From Corythucha ciliata (Eukaryota; Arthropoda; Insecta; Hemiptera; Tingidae): a stretch of 64,000 bases of DNA. Below are positions 12,012-23,400 of this stretch, piece after piece. Every line of letters begins with the position of its first letter. Positions within the stretch are counted from its first letter, which is position 1. The notes under the pieces were generated by a model. That model had not been told where the DNA came from, made no database searches, and was given only the letters and a program-made list of their open reading frames with translations. The position numbers and the translations under genes are program-made. Where the stretch lies: positions 17,337,009 to 17,401,008 of the forward strand of contig CM075938.1 in NCBI GenBank assembly GCA_038030265.1, written 5' to 3'.

Positions 12012-13812
12012 TTAAATACTTATACTGGTTATCACACGCTGAATCTTAAAACGACTGAGGTAGTTGAGAGCGTAACTTATGTCAGGACGACTGCCGGACA
12101 TAATGTACTTGAGAGTTCCGAATAGCTCTCTGTAGGGTTTTTTCGTGGTACTTGTGTTTCCGACAGTCTTGTTCAAATCCAAAGAGGCTTCCATCGGAGT
12201 GCTTTCATTTCTACTTTCATTCATCCCGAATTTTTCAATAGCCTTTTGTATAAGAATTTCTTGATCAATGGTAATTCCTGTCTCATCATTCTTGAAATTT
12301 ATTCCAAAAAAAGAACTAAGTTCTCCCAAATCCTTCATGCTGGAGATCGCTTTTAATTGTTTCTTAATGAGAATTATTTCGTCAATGTCCTTGCTGATCA
12401 GCAGAATATCATCGACATAGACCAGGATAAACAAATTATTTCTCATGTATAAACACTCATCACCAAGTCGCTTCAGCTCTTCATTCAGTTTATCATGCCA
12501 GCATTTAGGAGCTTGTCGGAGACCGTAGATGGATTTTTTAAACTTGAGAATATGTCCGGGACTGATCCTCAATCCCTCAGGTGGTTTCATGTAAACTACT
12601 TCGTTCAATGACCCATTCAAGAATGCTGTCAACATCCATCTGATGAATTCTGTAATTAATAAATTAATTAGACTGATATTATCCGGACGACGATGGAAGG
12701 GCATAGCCCAATATATCCATCTAATTCTGTAATTGTTACGTACGGACAATGAAAGTAGCAATCTAACGGTTTCAAGTTTCGCTACAGGTGCATAAAGTTC
12801 GTCTTCGACAAGATTTTTCTGGAAACAACCTCTGGCTACGAGTCTTGCTTTATATTTTCCGTCGCCCTTTATTTTTAGTACCCATTTTGCATCGACCACG
12901 TCAAATTTGGAAGTATCAGATGGGTTACGTACTATGTCCCAAACTTTGTTTTCCTCCATGGCTCTTAGTTCAGATTCAATCGCAGCTTTCCACTTCTCCG
13001 CTTCTCGTCCACTAAGTGCTTCTCCATACGTCGGAGAATCACGTGTTTCCCCTTTTCCTATAAGAACTTTGTCTGTGATTTTGACAAAATCGACGTCTCT
13101 TTGAATTTCTACACTTTTGCTGTCTTTGAAATAAATTCGGTAGCCTTTTGTTTCGGCGTCATAGCCAACAAATATACCTCTTTTAGACTTTTTATCCCAT
13201 TTCTTTCTCTTAGGCTTTGGAATGTGAACAAAAACTTCGGAACCGTAGGGCTTCAAGAAATTAATGTCTGAGGACCGATTATAGAAGAGTTCGATTGGAG
13301 ATTGACCGGGTTCCCGAGTTCTGCCAGTTCTATTGAGTATGAAAACTGCTGCATTCGTAACCTCCGGCCATAAAGATTTATTCAAATTTTTGTTCTGTAA
13401 CATAGTTCTTGCACATTCCACTACTGATCTATTATCTCGTTCTATTCTTCCGTTCTGCTCTTGTGTGTAGGCACTGGTTTTTTCATGAACGATGCCACGG
13501 TCATTTAAGAAACTCTCAATAAAGCTATTGACTTCCTCCAATCCGTTATCTGATCTAATCCTTTTAACTTTCTTGGTCGTCTGTGTATCAAAGCAGTTCA
13601 GATAGGCTTGCAAATGTTCTTTTACTTCTGATTTCTTTTTCATGAAGTACACTGTTCTCCAATTCGAATAATCGTCCCTTAAAAGCAGATACCAAATAGT
13701 AACGATTTTTCCCTAAAGATTTAACTTCCATGGAGGCTCCTACATCCATGTGCACTAAGCCTTCTACTTCTTTCTCCCAGCTGTCACTGTCAGGAAAAGG
13801 TTTCCTAGTCAT
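12012..13812 (-). pseudogene. Copia integrase core and reverse transcriptase remnant
   Basis: 13588-13812 holds the start of the integrase core (HMDVGASM). After another frame change 12012-13652 continues with the rest of the core (SDNGLE, AYTQEQNGRIERDNR), the conserved PYGSEVFVHIP region, then reverse transcriptase (AKWVLKIKGDGKYKARLVARG, the YVDD catalytic box, and SRPDISYALNYLSRF). The RT part has a foreign stretch of about 25 residues from the insertion at 12646-12734, so even this longest frame would not give a normal enzyme. Confidence 0.9.
12658..12722 (-). mobile_element. One-arm copy of the tRNA-bearing retroposon
   Basis: A 65-bp insertion flanked by an exact 12-bp duplication AATTCTGTAATT (12646-12657 and 12723-12734). 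Bases 12654-12709 are identical to 9251-9306, one arm of the element at 9203-9467. Read on the minus strand both insertions begin with AGATGGATATA and end after CAGTCTAATTAATT, so this looks like an internally deleted member of the same family. The tRNA part is missing. Confidence 0.75.
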
Positions 13813-13864
13813 CTTTCCAAGTTTACACTTTTCGCAAACAAAAAAATCGTCCTTGTAACTAATT

Positions 13865-14350
13865 TTATGTTTTTTTAAGAATGTCCTTCACGTAACTTAA
13901 ATTTTGATGTCCCAGTCGTTGATGCCATTCGTAAAGAGACACATTCGCATACATTCCACTTTGCTTTATTTCGTCAAATTTAATAACATAAAGCCCTTGT
14001 TGAAATGGGGCTGTCAACAACACTCGCTCACTAAATTTAAAAATTGCTTTTTCTCTATCAAACACAATGTCGATGCCAGCATTCGTAACAGGTTTGACAG
14101 CTAATAAATTAAATTCCAATTCTGGGATGTAAAGTACCTTCTTTACAGTCAATTCAAACCCGTTGAAATTCATGATAATGTCTCCGTAACCAGCAACTTG
14201 AAGCGCGTCGCCATTGGGCATCGTTACTTGGGCGACTTCACTCGATTCTATGAACGTGGAGAATAGATCCTTGTTTTTGGTCATTACTTGAGTCGCTCCT
14301 GTGTCTATTATCCACTTGTTTTCCAAATTCCAACCACTTTTGTGCTTCAC
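13865..14350 (-). pseudogene. Copia protease and integrase zinc-domain remnant
   Basis: Contains the aspartic protease signature WIIDTGAT near the start of the frame, then the region that normally precedes the integrase HHCC zinc domain (WHQRLGHQN). The frame ends at 13865 and the next piece continues in another frame. Residues needed for catalysis are visible but the polyprotein is interrupted on both sides. Confidence 0.8.
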
Positions 14351-14352
14351 AT

Positions 14353-15050
14353 TCAGAGCGGTGGCCGCGATCCTATATCTGTCTCTTCTGACTCATATTC
14401 TTCGTGACTCAAGACAGCGTTCACGCAAAATTTCGCAATGTGACCAAGTCGATTGCATTTAAAACATTTCATGGTTTCATTTTTCTTCTTCAGTACCCCA
14501 CAATCTTTTATCAAATGACCGTTCTTCTTACAATAGTTGCATGTTCGTTCATGGTAGATCACATCCGTTGAAAACACTTTTATCTTCTTTCTTCGAGATT
14601 ATTGTTCTTTTCTTCGTTTCAATTTCTTTCATCATTTTCTACCTCGGCTGCCAGTTTCAACCTCAAAGTTTTGAAGGATGTATCATTCGTACATTCAAAG
14701 GCTGTAACGAACGAATCGTAAGATTTTGGTAAACTATTTAGAACTTTGGCAGTCAATAACATCTCGTCTGACAATACTTCATCTACTGCTTCCAACTTGG
14801 CAGAGATATTGTCAATTTCCTCAACAAATTCCATAACATTTTCGGCGCACTGTAATGAATAGAATTTGCTTTGCAGATGCAACTTATTCAACTTCAGGTC
14901 AGTGCCGTACATTGTCTCCAGCATGTCAACCATTGACTTACTAGAAGTACATGTAGTCAATTTTCTTAAAACATTTTCACTGACAGACGTGACAATCATC
15001 TTCTTTTTTTCGCATTCTTTCAGACCGTTGTTGCAAATCTCGTGTTGAAA
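14353..15050 (-). pseudogene. Copia gag remnant with zinc knuckles
   Basis: The frame at 14619-14999 resembles the Copia gag 'UBN2'-type domain (motifs such as LPKSYDSFVTAF). After a frame change, 14353-14577 encodes two CCHC zinc knuckles, C-x2-C-x4-H-x4-C-type, starting CNYCKKNGH and CFKCNRLGH, which bind element RNA in intact relatives. The amino end upstream of about 15050 is missing or unrecognisable. Confidence 0.8.
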
Positions 15051-15339
15051 AATCCATACTTCATAATTTTCTCTTCCTTGAATTCATTCACTCTCGGTCG
15101 GCGCCCGTCCGATACTCGTTTGCCATGTTTAATGCACACAAACCTTGTGATTTAAGATTTTAGCGCATAAGTCTCTTTTTACATAATGTATGATTGATTC
15201 AGTCATTATTTTTACAAAATCATTGCACAAACCGCTCATTTCCCGCTAAAATGAAGAAAAATACACCAATTCGAGATATCTGGAGGAAACTTTGCATAGA
15301 GAAAATACGCTAACCCCTAATTTCCATAGGTCTAAGCAG

Positions 15340-15769
15340 GAGCAATTGAGAAGGCGTGCTAATCTTGGGCATTCAAGTGGCGAAAAGCTCTAATACTCAG
15401 CTAAAATATCAAAAATGGCTAATTTATGGCAAAAAGCGCAAGAAAACACTAATTCGTGGCTAAATAGTGATAAAAAAGCTAATCCACGGCCATAATTGAG
15501 AAAAAAGCTCTGAGTCGCGACTGTAAAATTGAGAAAAATTGACCAATCGCTCGGCATGGCTCAGCAAATATTGAGAAAACGCCAATCGATGATTTTTCGA
15601 GGCAACTTTTTACAACTAAAATGGTGAAAAGGCACTAATTCGCACGGATAAAAGTGAAAAAATCGCTTGTTCGCGGCTAAAATTAAAAAAAAAAAAAAAC
15701 GCGTTTCTTTTCCAGTGGTTTTTTGAAGAGTGAAACCTGTGAAATTGAGTTTAGAGTACGCCAACTCCC

Positions 15770-15802
<33 letters not shown>

Positions 15803-17110
15803 GCCAAACCTCCGAAATTGGTTTTTTGAGTGAGCCAATCCTGCGAATTTCGTTTTCCCAAGGGGCCAAACTCCTCTAAATATGTTTTCTGTGACTATTT
15901 GAAAGTTGGAATAGTAATCCAACGGGGCTTTACGTACAACTACCATCAGGTGTCGTGTGGACGAGGGCGAAAGCACGCTCTTTACTTATTACAACCGTGA
16001 GATATCATTTTTTGTTCAAGTAATCCAGCCTGTAGTGGGAATCGAAACCACTCAGCAGACGATAACTGGACATGAGAGTCGTCGCCCTAACGACCTCGGC
16101 TACTCTGATGTTTTCTGTGATTGAGCCTCACGAAATCGGGAGTTTCAGTTCTTCATGCCCGCGAAATTGATTCCCTGATCTGATTTCCCTAGTCACCTTC
16201 TTTACACTCTGTCTTGGTTACATCGGTGGCTTGAATTTGATGAATTCACTACTTTAAACCACAATTTCTCTCATTTTTTTGTGCGTTTTATATCAATTTC
16301 GCGGCTTTGGCCCGTTCAATTACAGAACTGTGTACATAGTTGGCGCTTACAGGGCCCAACTTTGCGGATTTTACTACCTCAAGAAGCCAATTTCACACTA
16401 TCGAGTCCCTAAAAAGTAAATTTCACCGGGTTGACTCAGTGAAAAGCAAGTTTACTGGTAATTTGGATCCTTCAAAAGAGAAATTACTCGGGTTGGCAAC
16501 TTTTGAAGACTAAATTTTAGCGGTCTTTCCAAAATTCGCGGAACAGAGCACAATTTTCGCGGTTTCGATTAATTTATTAAATAATTTCGCCCTTACCATC
16601 TTGGAAAACACCATTTTACCTGTGCGAAATTCCATGTGGTTTGAACATTTCAAAAATGAAATTTCGCAAATCTTCCACGCCAGAAAATACAATTTAGCGG
16701 GGGGGGGGGGGACTACGCGAAATTCGTACGTTCAACGACTAAAGAACACGAACATGGTTTTTCAGTGATTAAACCCCACGAAATTGGTTTTTGAAGAACC
16801 AAACACCAGTAAACCAAAAAAAATTGATTTTTACAATGACTAAATCTCGGGAAATTGAGTTTTGAGCGAGCGAAACCCATGAAATTTGGTTATGTTAATG
16901 CCACAAACCAGCGAAAAGGGTTTTCTGAGTGAGCAAACCCCCGCGAATTTTGTTTATCGAAAAACCAAACTTGCGAAATTGGTTTTGACAATGACTAAAC
17001 CCCGAGAAAATTGATTTTTGTACAGGCAAACGCCCAAAATTGGTTTTTGAGTGAGGCAAACCCGTAAATTTTGTTTTTTGAAGTGCCACACCAATGGTGG
17101 TGGGAGGGGG
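15340..17110 (+). repeat. Family A then family C degenerate arrays
   Basis: 15340-15680 is family A in forward orientation. About 15700-17110 is family C: units near AACCCGCGAAATTGGTTTTT, often linked by TGAGTGAGCCAA, about 30-35 bp apart and much diverged. Near 16020-16105 (minus) is a worn tRNA-like segment with a B-box (GGTTTCGATTCCC) and D-arm-like piece, perhaps a SINE remnant. 17110-17467 shows nothing further. Confidence 0.65.
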
Positions 17111-17467
17111 TAATTGTTCTTGCGCGAAAAAATCCGAAAAAAAATGTACCTGAATTGCACTTCTGGCCGGAGATTGGAGGAGGGGCCTCAGTTGCCGGGG
17201 TCTGAAAGTGGCAGAACCCGATGCCTACGGCAGGACCGCGCTACGACACAATTTTCTGTCCTTTTTTTTTTGAGAGTTCGACCTGGCTTAAGTTCGGGCC
17301 GGTGCCGATATTTGTAGAGGGGATACACCCTTCTATGGAGGGGGGAGGGCGCTCGTATTTTTCGAGCACCGTTCTTATTCCTTAGGGAGAAATGTCATTA
17401 CAATCTAAACAAAAAATTACGAATCTATTTTAAGCGTATTTACAACGTTTAGAACGTTAAGGGAGGC

Positions 17468-20400
17468 CTAGTTTTTCTTTTTTGTCGTCTGCTTCGTTAA
17501 AAGGCCCATGCTTTCTTGATAGGCTGCGACAACCCTGTCTTGAACCTCAGGAAGACACGGTGAATATCTCGAATATTCCATCGAATACTCGCCTTTGCCC
17601 TGTGTCAAAGATCTTAATTCTCCAATGTAGCCGAACATTTCATTCAGAGGGACCTGAAATGACGCCATTGTTAAAATTTAATGGTTTAACAAGTGTCAAT
17701 TACGTCATTTTTACTTCAGCGGAAATTGTAACCCATTGGTCGTTTCCTTCAATACCCATAATGACGCCGTGCCTTTTATTCAACTGGCCAATGACAGCTC
17801 CTTGAAATTCGTCAGGTACGGTGACTTCAACTAACATTATTGGTTCTAAAAGCTGCCAGATTCCTTCTTCAAGCGCTGAAACAGGCAGAAAGTCCGTCAT
17901 TAATTAGAAAAACAATTTTTTTTACTTACACACTACCGTACCTTGACGCATAGCCCCTTGAGCGGCCAAAAAGAAAGAATATTCACTCGAATCAACGATA
18001 TGATGAGCACCATCCTGTAACCTAAACCTCAGACCGGACAATTTATGTCCCGAAAGAAGACCTTTTTCGCACATGGACAAGAATCCTTTTTTAATGCCGG
18101 GGATGTACTGTTTTGGTATGTTTGGCCCCGTCGCTTCGTCTTTGAAGAGTAACTGAGTGTTTTCATAAGGGGGCAAAGGCTAAAAAAGTGTTTTAAAGTT
18201 AGTTTTGACGAGGGGGGGGGGGTTAGGAAACAGTTAGTTCAGTTACTTCGACGATCCCCATAACTCTTCCAAACTGGCCAGCACCTCCGGATTGCCTTTT
18301 ATGCAGAAAGTCAAACTGGAAAGGAGTCACAAGCGTCTCACGGAATGCTACTTTAGGTTTACCGAGGTTAACTTTACAGTTGTACTCTTTTTCCATTCTC
18401 TGCAATGACTGTTGCTAGAATGTCTGAGGTTTAACAAATGCTACTTTCTTTTTATATACCTGAGCGTATATCTCAAGGTGGAGTTCACCCATGCCCGATA
18501 CGAGCGTTTCTTTATTATCGGGGTCGTAATTCATTTGAAACGTGGGATCCTCTTTCGTGAATCTCGCTATTGCTTTACTGAAATTATCCCGATCTTTGGG
18601 GTTGACTGGCGCTATAGACATAGACACAACCGTATCGGGTACATGCATAGGCTCCTACGGGGGAGGGGAGAGGGCGTAAGAGCAAAGAGAATTAGAAGAG
18701 AAGCACAAATAAACGGATCGAACAAATACGTACCATTGTGAGGTTGAGTTTTGGATCAGTCACGAAAGTGTCTCCACTGGCGCAGTCAACGCCAAACAGA
18801 GCGAATATATCGCCGGCCCAAACTTCATCGACGTCTTCCATTTGATCAGCGTGTAAACGAACGAGTCTGGCCACTCTAACCTACGAGAGCAGAGCGCCTT
18901 TATATTAACAAAAACAATTGCTTGCCACTGAGAAAACACCTGCCTTTTTCTTTGTTCTGGCGTTCAAAATAGTGGTCCCTTTAGCCAATTGACCTTGGTA
19001 GCATCTCAGATATGTTAACTGTCCAAATCGACCAGCCTCTAATTTAAAAGCGAGGCCAAGGAAAGGATTGTCGTTTGTTCGAGCCGAATTCAACAGAACT
19101 TTTGGAGCATCGCTGCAAAAATTGAGCGGATTAAAGAGTTCTTCGTGCTTTTCAAAGATTTGCCCCTTTTATATACTTGGAACTGTTATCGATAGCGAAA
19201 TTATCGACTTCCCCAGGATGAGGTAAATATTTGAGGACTCCGTCCAAAAGTGGTTGAACTCCTTTGTTTTTTAACGCAGTTCCAAGCATGATCGGTGTAA
19301 AAGACCGTTTAAGACACGACCGTCTTATGGCGGCTTCAATATCTTGTTCAGAGGGAGTTTTCTCTTCTGAAAATTGATATTGTTGACATTTCCCCCTTTT
19401 TTACAGGAAAAATGGCGTTTTTATTACCCAAAAACATTTCGCCCAAAACGTCGTCCGCATTGGAAATGTGTTCGATAAGCTCTTGTCGTTTGTCTTCGGT
19501 TTGAGCCCTGAAATCTTTGGGCACTTCGTCTTCGACGACAGTTTCTCTGTGAATGGAGAAATAAACGCGTTCGATGATTACATCGGACAAAACACACAAG
19601 AATAGAAATGTTGAGACTGTGACGGATTTGGTGTGGCTCCTAAAGCCATTTGAGCGTTACTCGTTCAGATTACCCTTCCCCGCCACTTAATCAGACCCCA
19701 AAGCTATCAGTGCCCCTGCCTAAAGCCTGCATGACGCAGGGAGTAACGGACTTTCAGGATACCTGTCAACCCCCCTCCCCTCCCCGGTGCATTTGGGCTT
19801 ATGCCGACGTGAGGGACTCTACCAGGGTGGACTTCCTGTTTCTTAGCTTCTTGTGCATATGTGGTCAGCCACCACAATCGTAGTCAGTTCTGGCAAGGGG
19901 GGGGGGGCTAAACTGACAGTTTTTCGGTCAAAAAGTCAGTTGAACTATTCGTTACGGGATTTGGCAATTTCGTGGGCTTGGCCTTTTCAAATCCGAAATT
20001 TTAAAGATTATTGGCACTCACAGATCCAAATTATGCTGGTGTTGTGCTCAACCAAAAACCTATTTTGCAGGATTGACTACCCAAAAAGCCAATTTCACGG
20101 TGTTTACTCATCAAAAAGAAATTTCCGCGGGTTTGGGTTCTTAAGAAAAAACTATTCCGCGGGTTGGGCACTTTTGAAGTCCAATTTTCACGGATTTTGA
20201 CACTCGCTGAACGTCGTATTCATAGTCGTCACTTAAGCTGAGTAATTGCTTAACCGGATCCAAATCGGTCGTTTTTATTAGTGAATCATCTGTTATGAGT
20301 CAAAATAAGCAAATACTCAGCCTGAGTGACGATTATGAATAGGGGCCTTAGAGGTTTTGGGCTAACTGGAGAAACAATGTCACCTTTGGATCCTTGAGAA

Positions 20401-23400
20401 AAAGCTTTGTGGTCGTTTTTGGCCCTTTCTAAAACCAAATTTCGCGGATCTGGCTCGTCAGAAACCTATTTGACGGGGTTGACCCATTAAAATTAATTTC
20501 GCGGTATTAGTTGGCCGCAAAAAAAAGTGGATCCACTAAAAAACCCCAGTTCGGCGAAGTTGGCTTATTCGATTTACGTGGATGGCCCATTCAACCAATT
20601 TCGCGGGACTGGCTCGACCAAAAAAGGGAATTTCGATGAGTTTCGTTGCATCAAACACAAAATTTCTCTCAGTAGACCCAATCAGAAAGCAATTTTGAGT
20701 TGTTGGGTTATTAAAATAACTAATTTCGCTGGCTTGACTAATTGAAAACAGCTATTTCACGGATTTAGCTCTGATCCAGCTGTTTGAGTCTACCGCGAGT
20801 TTTAAAACTTCTTAGACACAAAAGGGCCCGGTAGGTGTATGTTCTCCACAGGGGACGCCCCCTTTGTCTTATGCCTTTTGCCAGCAATTCAAACGCAAGT
20901 CATCCTCGAGCGAAAATAGCAAAAATGTAAAAGAATTGACAAAACCGCGGGTCATGGGGTTCCTCGACACAGATGATGATGCAAACAGCCGTAGAACGCG
21001 TTCTTATCGCCATTCCAGCGTTAACGGTGTTTTTTGTTGCGTTGCTTGGGATGTAACGAATTCCCCCGTGCCCAATCGATCGGGACGAAGTCCGAGGACC
21101 AGTCTCCCCCCCCCCCAGAGGGACCTCGCTGGGCCACTTTTGAGGCGAGAACACCTGGACAAACACGCGAAATTTCAAATCGAGACTGATTTTCGATTAG
21201 ACTAGCTCATGAAGGAGTCCTCATTGTGATTCTAACGTTTTTGGTCGCACAAATCAAGGGCAGAAGGAATATCCCAACAGTCCCTGAAATCCAAGGAAAA
21301 GCCTGGATGCACGTGGGCCGCTCTGGACCCTGGCCTTGAAAGGGCCTTTCGGAATTCTATAGAATAGAACTGACAATCAATCTAAAAAGACATCCAGCGC
21401 ATAACACCCACTGAAAACTTTCAATGTCACTGATAATTAGCCCCGATTGCCCCGAAACTGGCGAAACACTGATGTTTAGCTCCAAATGATGTAATTTTGC
21501 CGCTTTTCAACAAGCTTTAGACGCTCCCAGCGCCAACTGGACCGCAGCCTGCGGCCACTAAGAAAACGATCCGGAAAGAAACTTTCAATTTCGCCGAAAT
21601 TAAGAGACCCGAAACTTGCATTTTCACACAAATTAAGACCAGAAAATTGCAATGCCGTGGATATTCCGCTGGGAAATTTGTGATTTCACTCAACTTTGGA
21701 CCCAAACTTGTAAACTCACAAGTGTAAATTCAGCTCTCTCTGGCTGGGCTTCAGCTGGTCTGAGCTATGGACGCGGTCGGGGCCGGATTGCTTCGAAATC
21801 CGCGCTTACACAAAAAAACTCCCAAGTAATTGTTATTTTGTGAAAATGTACATACAATAGAAACTACGAATATTGAGAAATTTTGGACCCAACTCTTGCC
21901 ATTTCGGGTTAGTAAAGTCCAGAAATTTGTCATTTTCCGAATTAACGACCAATTAAGTGATTTAGCTAAAAATTGTTACAATTTTGCGGCTATTCTTTAG
22001 CCTTTGGGCGCTGTACCTTGTGGGGGCTTGTGGCTGGTCACAAGAAAGAAGCCCAGAAACTTTCTAATTGATCAGTTCTGGGGGAAGGGAATCGTCAGTT
22101 TCCAAGCGACTAGTTACCTGGCAAACATTACGGTATCTCCATCGACAAATAGTCAATTTTCGCGAGGGAAATGTTTCTCGGGCGGCATTTAAATATTTGA
22201 AAAGCCTCGAAGCCTGAAATTGAAAAAATTCGCGCCTTCTGGAGGTAACTTTGCGGCGAAAAATAGAGAAAATACCCTGATCCCGCAGTTTTTGTAGCTC
22301 TTTAGGAGGCTAAAACTGAAAAAAAAACTGAGAAGCACTAATGTGCTGTTCTTGGGGCAAGTACATGGCAAAAAGTTTGGAAAATAAGGAAAATAAAGTG
22401 AAAAAGTGCTCATTCATGGTTCCTCGATGCAACTTTCAGACTGGAGAAAAAATCGCAGACTTCCAGATAGGGAAAAAATCGCTGATTCGCGGTGTATTGT
22501 ACATATAGGCTAAAATATAGAAAAATAATGCAAACGTGGTGTTCTTGGGCCAAGCCCACTGCTAAAATGGAAAAAGCGCTAATTCAAGGTTATAAATGTG
22601 AAAAAAAATCAGAGCTAAAAATTAACTTGGGGCTAAAGTTAAGAAAGTGGCAAATTCACAACTGAAATTACGAAAAATCGCCCATTTGGGATAGAAAAGA
22701 GAAATGGCGTCTATTCGCTGCTAAATTTGAAAAAAAAAGCTTATTTACAACATAAATTTGGAAAAATCGCTAATTATCTGCTAAAATCTAGAACCCGGAC
22801 AAGCCAGTTACGACACAGCCCAAATTCTGCCACGAAATTACATGACATCGGAGTTCCAAATCTGCGAAATTGCAACTTTTGGGTCAGAACATTCACGAAA
22901 TTGCAAATTTTGGGTCAGAACATCCTTCGAAATTGCAATTGTTTGTTCTTCATGCGCCCGAAATTGCAATTCTCGGTGCTTGATTTTCAGTGAACCCGCA
23001 GGCAAGCCGGCCATGACAGCGCAAAATATTATTGTCAAGCAGCCATAAAACTTAGCGTTTTCTCAATTAAAACCTCGAATTGCCATTTTATCACTGCCCA
23101 ATTCAAAATCAATAGCACTAATTCAGGAGTAAAATTGAGATAAAGTGCTCATTTCAGCTAAAGATTGGCACTTTTTCTCAATTTTAGCGGCGAGTTGACC
23201 CTATATGTTTCAATAGCAGCTACGAGTTAGCGTTTTGGCTCGATTTTAGCGATTTATCTCATTGTTCGCTGCAAATAAGTGCCGCTAGCCGCTAATGAGG
23301 AAGTTTCATGGGTCAGAACTTATTCATAAATTTATTTTTTAAGGTTTATTTATGCTAAAATAGAGCATAAATCGTGATCCGTTCGTAAATTAATCCAACA

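Larger units (their letters stand above)
11653..15060 (-). mobile_element. Decayed Ty1/Copia-type LTR retrotransposon
   Basis: Gag, protease, integrase, reverse transcriptase and RNase H pieces lie in Copia order on the minus strand, split over several reading frames by frameshifts and stops (breaks near 14600, 14350, 13850, 13640 and 11960). No long terminal repeats or primer-binding site were recognised at either end, so it is probably truncated as well as disrupted. It also carries a small insertion in the reverse-transcriptase part (12646-12734). It is not expected to be active. Confidence 0.9.

Noticed and set aside
16020..16105. Minus-strand tRNA gene
   Set aside because: B-box and D-arm fragments are visible but the anticodon stem and acceptor do not fold; at most a SINE remnant.
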